Source: Mesostigma viride (Eukaryota; Streptophyta; Mesostigmatophyceae; Mesostigmatales; Mesostigmataceae). Taken from it: 64,000 nt of DNA. The notes beneath the pieces were generated by a model. It saw nothing but the letters and a program-made list of their open reading frames with translations, did no database searches and had not been told where the DNA came from. This document shows positions 19,042 to 29,400 of this stretch, piece by piece. The DNA lies in contig RPFO01000213.1 of the NCBI GenBank assembly GCA_009746045.1, forward strand, positions 10,136,858-10,200,857. Direction: 5' to 3'. The position numbers and the translations under genes are program-made. Every line of letters starts with the position of its first letter. The first letter of the stretch is position 1.

Positions 19042-20409
19042 ATGCCTCGTGGCAAACCGGGCGACGGCGACAAGGGTGAGGCGGAGGCACCGGCTGGGGA
19101 GAGCCAGGAGCCTCGGAAGGACAAGGAGCAACTGGTGGGGGAGGCAATCCCTGCCAGCGACGGCGATGGGGGAAAGCGACCAGGCAGCAAGAGGCGGCAC
19201 GAAGACTCGGTGGAGGAGGCGCGCAAGGTGCGGGCGACGGGGCCATCGGACGCAATAACGGTGGCGAATGGGCAACCAGCCGTGGAGAAGCGTAAGAGGG
19301 ACACCTCCGGCGCTGACGGCAATGGTAAGAGGCTTCATGTGGATGTGCTCTCCCCTGTGCCTGCTGGCCCAAGTGGTGCTGTTGCTGTGACGCCCACTGT
19401 GGTGGAGCCGGTGAAGGCGATGCCAGGGTCGAGGCCTCACATGAGTGCAGTCACTCTTATGAATGGACAAAAGCCTCTTAACCCACCACTAGCACAGGAA
19501 GCTCTAGACAAGTGGCTAGAGGACATGGAGCTGGTTGTACTCTCCGTGGACCCCACTGTCAACCTAGTGCAAGTGTTTCACTCGTCCACGTGCAACAGGG
19601 ACTCGTCAGAGCGTGTCAGGGAAAAGGCTAGGACAGTCTGGTGTCAAGGATCGACAAGCTAACCTGGGCACAGTTCGTGGATGGGTTGAGGGAGGAGTTC
19701 TCTGACAAGGTTCTCAACCTCACCAACTATTATAAACATCAGTATGACACCTTTGAGATAGTGGGACCTGTGGCAGAGCAATGGGCTAGGCTCAACCGTA
19801 TCAGAGACAAGGGGGCCAAGTATGGCTTCCTGGTCACAGATAGGGCCTTGGCAGACTATTTCCTGGACCGTATGGGTCTGAGTGTGGATGGGAGGAACAG
19901 TGCCCGCATGTTTCTTAACCAGACTGATGGCTCCTTGCGTGCTCTGGAGCTTGTAATCCTCAGCATAAGGAAGCCAGATCCTGCCTGCAAAGCTATCCAG
20001 TCCCATGGCAGCAATGCCACCTCCGCTGTGCAGGGCCAAGGTGATGTCCCCGGGTACCCAGCCCGTGATGGGGCAAGGCCTAACAAGCGTAAGCGAGCTT
20101 CAGGCGCCAGAGGCAGGGGGCTCAGGGTGGCAAGGGGCAGGTTCCCAAGGAGGGGTTGGGAGCCAGCAAGCTGGTGGTCAGCAGGGTAAGGGTGGCCAAG
20201 GGCAAGGCAAGGGCCAAGCTCAAGGCAACCAGGGCAAGCAGGGTGGGCAGTCTCAGGGAGGCCAGGGGAAGCCTGGCAAGGGTGGGGCTGGGTCTGGGAA
20301 GAAGGGTGGAGCATGCTTTGTGTGTGGCAAGGAAGGTCACTGGCGTCGTGAGTGCCCTGACAGGAAGGCCAAGCCTGCTGGGGCAGGGGGCCAGTCTGGG
20401 CAGCAGTGA
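19042..20409 (+). pseudogene. gag with zinc knuckle
   Basis: The ATG at 19042 starts a charged N-terminus (MPRGKPGDGDKGEAEAPAGE). A capsid-like core contains QEALDKWLEDMELV and, after a frameshift near 19650, TWAQFVDGLREEFSDK and ADYFLDRMGLSVDGR. A second frameshift near 20000-20100 returns to the first frame, giving a Gly/Gln/Lys-rich basic segment and the knuckle CFVCGKEGHWRREC (C-x2-C-x4-H-x4-C). The stop is at 20407-20409. The two shifts compensate, so sequencing indels are as likely as true decay. Confidence 0.8.
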
Positions 20410-20457
20410 CTAGCTACACCATCCCCTGTAAATAGTCAATCACCCCTTGGGGAAGGT

Positions 20458-21165
20458 GTGCTGGATGTACATAAGGACGGGGGTGTGCCCCTTGTGCAGC
20501 ACCAAGGGTGTAAGGATGTTGTTCTTCCACTGGATTGCAATAACAATGCTGCAGCTGAATTCCCTATGCCTCATGCAGGTGGTGGGTCTCCAGCAGGTGC
20601 TGGCCTGGAGGGCCAAAGGACCTTGCTGGAAGGGCCTGGAGCGGTCCAGGGAGCAGGACCTGGCTTGGAGAGTCAGGATGGCCTGCAGGGAGGCCCTGGA
20701 ACCTCAGGAGTGGATCATGTGTCCCCACACACGGTTCAGACGTCTCGCCAGGTCAGTACTGAGAGAGTGCTGAGCTATGCTGAGGCTGGCCATAGGTTGC
20801 ATCACATGTTTGGGCATTCTGGGCAGGCAGCAATGTTTGCTTGGAAGCTAGGTAGGGAACCTTTGTGGGAGGCATGCCAGGCTGCTGCTGAGAACTGTGG
20901 ATGCCAGGAGAATGCTGTTCACCCACCTCAGTCCCATGCTAGGGAGCCTGCTAGGGAGCGTGGCGACATCCAGATGGATATCCAGCATATCAGGGGCTTG
21001 TATATATTGGTGGGAGTGGACAGGTTCAGCAGATACAGGCTGATAGACGTTCTGCCTGGTATGCAGGAGCACCACTTGTTGTTGGGTATGAAGGCCCTGG
21101 TCCCAGGCTTTGGGGTGTGCAAGAGTGTGCAGGCAGAGTTCGTCTACCTAGTAGAAGCACGGTTA
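20458..21165 (+). pseudogene. Integrase fragment
   Basis: After a Gly/Leu-rich linker comes a zinc-binding region (HRLHHMFGHSGQA, then ENCGCQ) and the first part of the catalytic core (RGDIQMDIQHIRGLYILVGV, then DRFSRYRLIDVLPG). The first catalytic Asp is in QMDIQ. The sequence departs from the family near 21150 and the second and third acidic residues are absent. The fragment at 62.2 kb shows the same landmarks. Confidence 0.65.
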
Positions 21166-21336
21166 CGGCTGACTTCCAGTGTTAAAGAGCAAGACAGACA
21201 CATAAGGATGTGTCTCTCTCTGTATCACCTGAAGTTAATTGCCGCAGCTCCATGATTCTTCCCGGATGGCCTGAGACATCTTTTCAACATTGTACTACCC
21301 GGAAGGGTACGACTCAAGAGAAACATCGAACGTAGA

Positions 21337-21351
21337 GATCCTCCGATACCA
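21337..21351 (-). promoter_or_regulatory. Primer-binding site beside LTR
   Basis: On the minus strand TGGTATCGGAGGATC follows the LTR end CGTTACA with one T between. It shares 13 or more bases with the copia primer-binding site at 14287. Confidence 0.7.
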
Positions 21352-21352
21352 A

Positions 21353-22045
21353 TGTAACGACTAAAAGTGATCATCAACATCATCCATAGTCTAAATATGA
21401 AAGATCTTTTACCTGGGTTGCTTTCTTGAGTCACAGATCTTCAAGTATCCGAGCAACGTTGAGATGGAGATTCCACAGCACGTGATTTAGGGAACCACAC
21501 CCCTTGTAGACACAAAGACATGCAAGCTTGTGCCTAGACGACCTCTGTGGAACTGAAGGTAGTCTAGTATCAAAGGGCTCTTATGAATGGACAACAAAGA
21601 CAAGCTTTATTATACCATGATGGATCAAAACCAACGTGTCAACAATGGCGACCTCACGTCCTTGATATCGACGTGCTTGTCAAGCATGCCTCAACCTTAG
21701 CCTGAAGAGAACCAAATCAGAATCATGCAGGAATTCTAAACAAGATCTTCGTATCCATCCTAGTCACACAAAACAGAACAACACCACAAACAGCCTGGCA
21801 GAATCTATACATGAGAATCATCCTAAATCTGTAGTAACTTAGCACTGAAGTCCCAAAGGAGCACTTAGGACTTGGTAGCACCGACCAACAAACTATAACC
21901 CCACGTGGATCAGGCCACGACCAATGAGGGCTTCTAACAGTCCGACGGTGGATAAAGTACAAGCTCCAAGAACCACCGTCTTAGAAATCTCATAACTTTC
22001 TCAATACTGATAAAAAAGTCCTCGAATAAAAGCCAAACGTTCACA
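21353..22045 (-). repeat. 5' LTR of an otherwise missing element
   Basis: The inner end is well supported by the adjoining primer-binding site. The outer end is placed at TTCACA 22045 because TG..CA symmetry (TGTGAACG on minus) occurs there and a LINE tail begins straight after; this end is provisional. Only about 180 bp of internal sequence remains (21170-21352), possibly with the first codons of gag on minus. The rest of the element is absent. Confidence 0.55.
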
Positions 22046-22606
22046 AATTAATTAATTAATTAATTAATTAATTAGACTCGTGCTCCCGTTGGGGAGTCAC
22101 GGAGCATTAACCCCGATGGATGGATGGGTGGGTGCAAACAGTCCTACTGCATGGTCTAAGCTATCTACATCAGCTACCTACGACATCTATCTAACAGCAA
22201 CAATAACATCTATCTATACAACATCACGTGGCCCTAGGGGAGCTGTCTGGCGTGCCTCCCGTGGGCGCCCGTTTGCACACGCGGGCGCTTCCCCACAGCG
22301 GGGGGCTCGTTGTCCTCTATGACCTGGGCCCACTTGGCCTTGTCCATCATCTTCTTCCAAATCACGGAGAGGCCTAGGCCCCCCATGTCCTCCACTATAG
22401 CTGTTCTTTGAAGGTGCGGGCCTTGCGGCGTCTAACATCCGGGGGCCCGGCCCACGTCAGGAGGTGCCGGCCAGGATGAGCTGGTCGCAGTCCTGCGGGG
22501 GGGCCACGTGAGGTGTCTACCTGGTTGGTGCGAGCTAGGTGCCCTACGAGCTGCAGGCGCCGCTGCTTAATGGTGCTGCTCACAAAACAAAGGATGTAAC
22601 AAAAAA
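22046..22606 (-). mobile_element. LINE 3' fragment (ORF2 C-terminus) with TTAA tail
   Basis: On the minus strand the end of a LINE ORF2 is read as QRRLQLVGHLARTNQVDT and VEDMGGLGLSVIWKKMMDKA. A 3' UTR, the terminal hairpin (22080-22106) and a TTAA-type tail (22047-22074) follow. The element is truncated 5'. The hairpin is GTGCTCC...GGAGCAC with the inner CTCCCCAACGGGAG. Confidence 0.8.
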
Positions 22607-22735
22607 TCATTTTTGCTTGTTACAGACTGGTAGGACTGTTTGCACCCATCCATCCATCCATCCATCGGGGTTAATGCTCCGTGACTCCCCAACAGGAGCA
22701 CGCGTCTAATTAATTATATATAGTGTTACTTAAAT
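22607..22735 (+). mobile_element. LINE 3' end, plus orientation
   Basis: Contains the CATCCATCCATCCATC stretch, GGGGTTAATGCTCCGTGACT, the hairpin with CCCCAACAGGAGCAC (22676-22701) and a TAATTAATTA tail. It faces the preceding fragment, forming a tail-out inverted pair with it. Confidence 0.7.
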
Positions 22736-22749
22736 TAATTAATTAATGA

Positions 22750-22845
22750 CCATTAAATTATATTATATTATATAAATTATATTATATTATATAAATTATA
22801 TTATATTATATAAATTATATTAATTATATTAATAACATTAATTAA
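22750..22845. repeat. AT-only tandem repeat
   Basis: About three to four copies of an approximately 24-bp unit ATTATATTATATTATATAA. Self-complementary and adjoining LINE tails. Confidence 0.85.
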
Positions 22846-22849
22846 TTGG

Positions 22850-22985
22850 GTGCCGGAAACAGTCCTACTACCAGTCTAATCTATCTACTACAGCTATCTA
22901 CAAAATCTATCAACTCAACTCTACCCTAGGGGACCGGCCTATCTGGCGTGCTTCCCGTATGTTTGCACTATACACAAGGTCATTC
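22850..22985 (-). mobile_element. LINE 3' UTR fragment
   Basis: ACAGTCCTACTACCAGTCTAATC and CTAGGGGACCGGCCTATCTG correspond to the LINE 3' UTR seen at 22140-22255. No hairpin is left. Confidence 0.5.
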
Positions 22986-23014
22986 CCATGTGCGAACCTT
23001 GGTCATGGACGTCG

Positions 23015-23140
23015 GGGGGGGGGGGGGCGGGGAGCCTTCTTTAAACCCCCCCCCCCCCCCCCCCCGCCCTTGGACCCCCCGGGGGTGGCAACGAATGGGG
23101 GGGGGGGAGGGGGTCTGACCCCCTTACCCCGGGGGGTTCC
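23015..23140. repeat. Poly-G and poly-C tracts
   Basis: Runs of up to about 20 C and about 12 G alternate. Such runs can form G-quadruplexes on either strand and are prone to assembly error. Confidence 0.9.
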
Positions 23141-23150
23141 CGTGGCGGGC

Positions 23151-24163
<1,013 letters not shown>

Positions 24164-25902
24164 ATGGCGCCTGTCGCCGTGGCTACCTCCAACGTCGCTG
24201 TCCCAGCGTACCAGTCGCTGCAGTCAAGGCTATTGGTTCAACACGACGTCGCTTCCCGTCCGCGCATTGGCCGCGATGCTGTTAGGGCAGCCGTGCACGG
24301 GAGCTTCAAGCCTCGCCGGTCTTTTCTAGCCCGGCGTGTTGCCATCCAGTTATCACCCGCCCCTGAGGTACGCCTGCACTAAAGCTCCATCATAACCATT
24401 ATTAATGTATAGTTCTGACGATTCGCTTGCCTGCGTAGTGCGTACGCTCGCCTACCAGCGCGCCTACAAGCTCGCCTACAAGCGGTCGAGCGTTGGGCGT
24501 GGATGCATGTTGTAGTTTCTGTCGTTTTGTTTAGTCAGCCGTTTGCCAGGGTTCTTGATTGCATATGATCCTTCGCTTGCCTAGGCGGTACCGGCGGAAC
24601 CGTCTCTAATTGTCTCGTCTGCGTGAATAAACGTCGCACCTGCGCGGCAGTTCACACTGCTGAACCGGAATGTCGTACCAAGCTATCTGCGAAGGAACGG
24701 TTTGCCGCTCGTTATGTGAGGCAATTTCCAGCTCGCTAGCTTCTCTCCTCCCAGGATTTCTGCCGGGTCCATAACGGTCTTGTGCCCTGCCCACCCACGC
24801 GTGAACGTGAAAATTTTGGCTCGATACTGGATTTGGTGGTTGCCGATCTATATTTAGGCCTGGGTAAGGTAATTAGATATTACTCTGTGCCCATGCCAAA
24901 CCAAACAAAGAGCATTGTGGGGAGCATACTAGGCTTTGCGTGTGCCACCATTTGTCCCGGACATAGTATGTCCACCTATCACATGCTCTGGCCCCTGTTC
25001 ATTGGAGCTGTATTCACAATTGGCCATTGGGTCTAGGCTGTCTCTGTGACCACCTTCCCCGGCCCAGTCGGATGAGGTCGCTGTTTGACCGTGCAACTGG
25101 TATATGCCTGCACAAGCTGATGTCCATGCCTGGTGCCTCGTGGACCTGCCCAGGTCTGGTAGAAAGTCACTCGCTGCGTTGAGAAGTAGTACATAAGTGG
25201 CAGCATGCGGATTTGCCAGGTGGCAGTTGCGGACGGGTTCTCTCATGCAACCAACCACAAGGCTAGGCATTGTAAGAGCAACCCAGTACGGCATCTAAAA
25301 GGGTCGCATGCATTCCATGGTAGTCTATATACTTAGGGCATGTGGGACTTGAAGCAGCCGCATGGAAAATACACTGAATCCCGACAGGCAGAATTAACAT
25401 TTGGCTAAGAGACAAAAGAGATGCTGGGACGGTCTTGGGCAGTGCTGGGATGGCAGTGAGCAAGTGACAGGGATGCAGGCATAGGGAAAGGGCATCCACA
25501 AGCACCTGAGCTGATTTTGCACATCACAGTGGAGGTAAAACATCACCCATAATGTAACTCGCTTTCCTTCAATTTCCGCCTCTTTTCCCCAACTTTTGCT
25601 TCCTCTCCCCCCTCTGCCTTCTACGGCTTGCCATAATGTTGTTTTTCCTCCCCTCTTCTGGGCCCCTCCCCCCCCCACCAACAGCGCAAGCAGCGGCGAC
25701 GGTTCATCTGCACAGCCGCCCAGCAGACGCCATCGGGTGGCGATGCGGACAATGGCAAGGGGGACCGTATGGCGGAGCATGAGGATGAGGACGAGGAGAG
25801 TGGGGGCACGGTTCAGGCGCGGCTGGATGATATCGCCAAGGGGGTGGTGCAGGAGCTGGAGGAGGAGGATTCGAAGCAGCTGGAGTTCAACATCAACAAG
25901 TG
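24164..25902 (+). CDS. Predicted plastid-targeted N-terminus, two exons
   Basis: Exon 1 is 24164-24367 (68 codons, phase 0), ending CCTGAG before GTACGC. Exon 2 starts at 25685 after an ACCAACAG acceptor and is read to about 25902, where GTGGGT can serve as donor. The joined N-terminus is rich in Ala, Val, Ser and Arg, nearly free of acidic residues (MAPVAVATSNVAVPAYQSLQ onward), and reaches RRRFICTAAQQ, which resembles the V/I-x-A/C-A cleavage site of chloroplast transit peptides. The following 45 residues are strongly acidic (MAEHEDEDEE) and end in EEEDSKQLEFNINKW. A related block, EDSKQLQINSIKSWV, is repeated at 25945-25992, probably a duplicated or alternative exon. I infer that this is the 5' part of the LysM gene downstream, but the joining exon is not certain. 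Confidence 0.55.
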
Positions 25903-25937
25903 GTGGGTTGATTGTTGCGACATTGTACTTGCTTGTT

Positions 25938-26015
25938 TAGGAGGTGGAGGAGAGGACTCGAAGCAGCTGCAAATCAACAGCATCAAGTCGTGGGTTGCCC
26001 TTGTGGTTGCGTAGC
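25938..26015 (+). CDS. Possible duplicated or alternative exon
   Basis: GAGGAGAGGACTCG through GTCGTGGGTTGCC encodes EDSKQLQINSIKSWV, a near-copy of the end of exon 2 (EEDSKQLEFNINKW). It directly follows TTGTTTAG, a reasonable acceptor. Its frame stops shortly after. Confidence 0.35.
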
Positions 26016-26445
26016 TCCTACTTAGTAAGTTCACTAGAGTAGTTAACAGCTCTTGGTGTCGAGATTATTTACTTGGAAGAAGAAGAAGTTGAGCAGGGCC
26101 AGCTCGGAAAGCGGAGAGAGTGTGGCATCCGTTTGCTGCAGATGCTAGTTTTAACTATTCGACGTCCTGGACCGTTCTAGTACCAACCAGCTTTGCTACG
26201 GAGTGTGCAGAGTAGTAATTAAAATAAAGATAAAAAGCCCGGTGTGCACCCATGCTACTAGCAGTCTGCGCGTGGGCGCGGGCCACCACTCACTGTGCTG
26301 TGCACCAGTACCAGGCTTTGCCATAAGGCAGGCTCTAGGTGGCAACTGTTGGGGTCTTTTCTTGAGAATAGGCCATGGATTCTTGAGAAGGGGCGGGGTG
26401 GCTGGCCAGAGAGCCGTGGTCGGGAAAGCCCACCACTGCTGAGGA

Positions 26446-29400
26446 TTGCTCACGCACCTACTCCACGTGGCCCAGCCCAACCCAGCCCACCTGACCCTCC
26501 CCCCAAGCGCAGCTCAGCCCCTGGAAACCTGTCCTAACCCCCCCACCCGTCCATCTGTTCCCCTTCCCCTTCCCCTTCCCCTTCCCCTTCCCCTTCCCCT
26601 TCCCCTTCCCCTTCCCCTTCCCTTCCCCTTCCCCTTCCCCTTCCCCTTCCCCTTCCCCTTCCCCTTCCCCTTCCCCTTCCCCTTCCCCTTCCCTTCCCCT
26701 TCCCCTTCCCCTTCCCCTTCCCCTTCCCCTTCCCCTTCCCCTTCCCCTTCCCCTTCCCCTTCCCCTTCCCCTTCCCCTTCCCCTTCCCCTTCCCCTTCCC
26801 CTTCCCCTTCCCTTCCCCTTCCCCTTCCCCTTCCCTTCCCCTTCCCCTTCCCCTTCCCCTTCCCCTTCCCCTTCCCCTTCCCCTTCCCCTTCCCCTTCCC
26901 TTCCCCTTCCCCTTCCCCTTCCCCTTCCCCTTCCCCTTCCCCTTCCCCTTCCCCTTCCCCTTCCCTTCCCCTTCCCCTTCCCCTTCCCCTTCCCCTTCCC
27001 CTTCCCCTTCCCCTTCCCCTTCCCCTTCCCCTTCCCCTTCCCTTCCCTTCCCCTTCCCCTTCCCCTTCCCTTCCCCTTCCCCTTCCCCTTCCCTTCCCCT
27101 TCCCCTTCCCCTTCCCCTTCCCCTTCCCCTTCCCTTCCCCTTCCCCTTCCCCTTCCCCTTCCCCTTCCCTTCCCCTTCCCCTTCCCCTTCCCCTTCCCCT
27201 TCCCCTTCCCTTCCCCTTCCCCTTCCCTTCCCCTTCCCCTTCCCCTTCCCCTTCCCCTTCCCCTTCCCCTTCCCTTCCCCTTCCCCTTCCCCTTCCCCTT
27301 CCCCTTCCCCTTCCCCTTCCCCTTCCCTTCCCCTTCCCCTTCCCCTTCCCCTTCCCCTTCCCCTTCCCTTCCCCTTCCCCTTCCCCTTCCCCTTCCCCTT
27401 CCCCTTCCCCTTCCCCTTCCCCTTCCCCTTCCCCTTCCCCTTCCCCTTCCCCTTCCCCTTCCCTTCCCCTTCCCCTTCCCCTTCCCCTTCCCCTTCCCCT
27501 TCCCCTTCCCCTTCCCCTTCCCCTTCCCCTTCCCCTTCCCCTTCCCCTTCCCCTTCCCCTTCCCTTCCCCTTCCCCTTCCCTTCCCTTCCCCTTCCCCTT
27601 CCCCTTCCCCTTCCCCTTCCCTTCCCCTTCCCCTTCCCCTTCCCCTTCCCCTTCCCCTTCCCCTTCCCCTTCCCCTTCCCCTTCCCCTTCCCCTTCCCCT
27701 TCCCCTTCCCCTTCCCTTCCCCTTCCCCTTCCCTTCCCCTTCCCTTCCCCTTCCCCTTCCCCTTCCCCTTCCCCTTCCCCTTCCCCTTCCCTTCCCTTCC
27801 CCTTCCCCTTCCCCTTCCCCTTCCCCTTCCCCTTCCCCTTCCCCTTCCCCTTCCCCTTCCCCTTCCCCTTCCCCTTCCCCTTCCCCTTCCCCTTCCCCTT
27901 CCCCTTCCCCTTCCCTTCCCCTTCCCCTTCCCCTTCCCCTTCCCCTTCCCCTTCCCCTTCCCCTTCCCCTTCCCTTCCCTTCCCCTTCCCCTTCCCCTTC
28001 CCCTTCCCCTTCCCCTTCCCAGCCTTGAGGCGCCCCGGCTCGCCGACGCGCCCCGGCTCGCTGACGCGACCCGGCTCGCCGATGCGACCCGGCTCGCCGA
28101 CGTGACCCTCACTCAGCCCGCTCAGCTCCCCGACGTGACGCCCCGGCTCGCGGTTGTCTCCAAAGATGGCAGTGCGCTTCGTTGGGGCGGCGCACGCATC
28201 GGCGACGTCATCCTGCCTGCGCCCGTCACCATGGCTGTCCCTGGGGGTGGCTCCTGGTCCGCCCCTGCAGGGACGACAGTGCTCGCTCCCGTGACCGGGC
28301 CAGGTGGCAGCCTTGAGGCGCCCCGGCTCGCCGACGCGCCCCGGCTCGCCGACGCGGCCCGGCTCGCCGACGCGACCCGGCTCGCCGACGCGACCCTCAC
28401 TCAGCCCGCTCAGCTCCCCGACGTGACGCCCCGGCTCGCGGTTGTTGATGGCAGTGCGCTTCGTTTGGGCGGTGCAAGCATCGGCGACGTCTCCCTGCCT
28501 GCGCCCGTCACCATGGCTGTCCCTGGGGGTGGCTCCTGGTCCGCCCCCGCAGGGAGCACAGTGCTCGCTCCCGTGACCGGGCCAGGTGGCAGCCTTGAGG
28601 CGCCCCGGCTCGCCGACGCGATCCTCACTCAGCCCGCTCAGCCCGACGGCAGCGTGGTCCTCGAACAGGGGGGGATCGTCGACGTCCCCGCCCCCTCAGA
28701 CCGCCCCTGGCTGCTCCACGTGCTCGACGTCGCCCAGCGCAAGATCGGGTACACGGCCGCCTCGGTCGCGCTGCCCGCTGGCACGATCATCTCCTCGCGT
28801 GACGGCGCCTACCAGCTCCCCGCCACCGCATCGGTGAACGAGGTCGGCCGTGACGTCGCCGGTAGACCCATGGAGGCTGGCAGGACCCCCTCGTATGAGA
28901 TCGAGTTCGGAGGGGTACGTACCCGCGTGCCGGCTCGCGTGCTCGCTCCTGTGACCGGGCCAGGTGGCAGCCTTGTGGCGCCCGAGGACGCGATCCTCAC
29001 TCAGCCCGCTCAGCTCCCCGACGTGACGCCCCGGCTCGCGGTCGTCTCCAAAGATGGCAGTGTGCTTCGTTGGGGCGGCGCACGCATCGGCGACGTCATC
29101 CTGCTTGCGCCCGTCACCATGGCTGTCCCTGGGGGCGGCTCCTGGTCAGCCCCCGCAGGGACCACAGTGTTCGCGGACGGTTCCATCCGCCCGCCAGTAT
29201 GGCCCGCCGTGAGGGCACCACTTGGCAGCGTGGGGCTTGGCGACGGCCGCTTCAAGCTCCCCGATGCCAACGGGTATGACGTGGTGCTGCCACGTGGCGG
29301 CGTCTGGCGCGCCCCCCCTGGCACGGTGGAGTTCACCAACGGGAGCTACCTCATGCCCGCAGGGAGCACGGTCAAGCCCCCGGAAGCCAGCATCGGGCTC

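Larger units (their letters stand above)
15899..21170 (+). mobile_element. LTR element with two extra ORFs ahead of gag, 3' truncated
   Basis: Order on plus: LTR-like 5' end, ORF-A (16492-17167), non-coding spacer, ORF-B (17840-18988), gag (19042-20409) and integrase fragment (20458-21165). Sequence similarity to the integrase at 62.2-64 kb ties the 3' part to that lineage. No protease, RT or RNase H is visible between gag and integrase. This either reflects a copia-like gene order with RT lost downstream, or an internal deletion. The 3' side breaks off near 21170 at another LTR element. Confidence 0.65.

Noticed and set aside
18765-19470. Minus-strand Ser/Pro-rich ORFs opposite ORF-B and gag
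   Set aside because: They oppose frames with clear gag features and have no family signal of their own.
26558-28020. CCCCTT/AAGGGG array as an internal telomere
   Set aside because: The unit does not match known plant or algal telomere repeats (TTTAGGG, TTAGGG, TTTTAGGG), and it lies within gene sequence.
26514-28112. Long minus-strand ORF of Gly-Lys/Gly-Glu/Gly-Arg repeats
   Set aside because: It is the complement of the CCCCTT array, which cannot contain a stop in any frame; no non-repetitive protein is attached.
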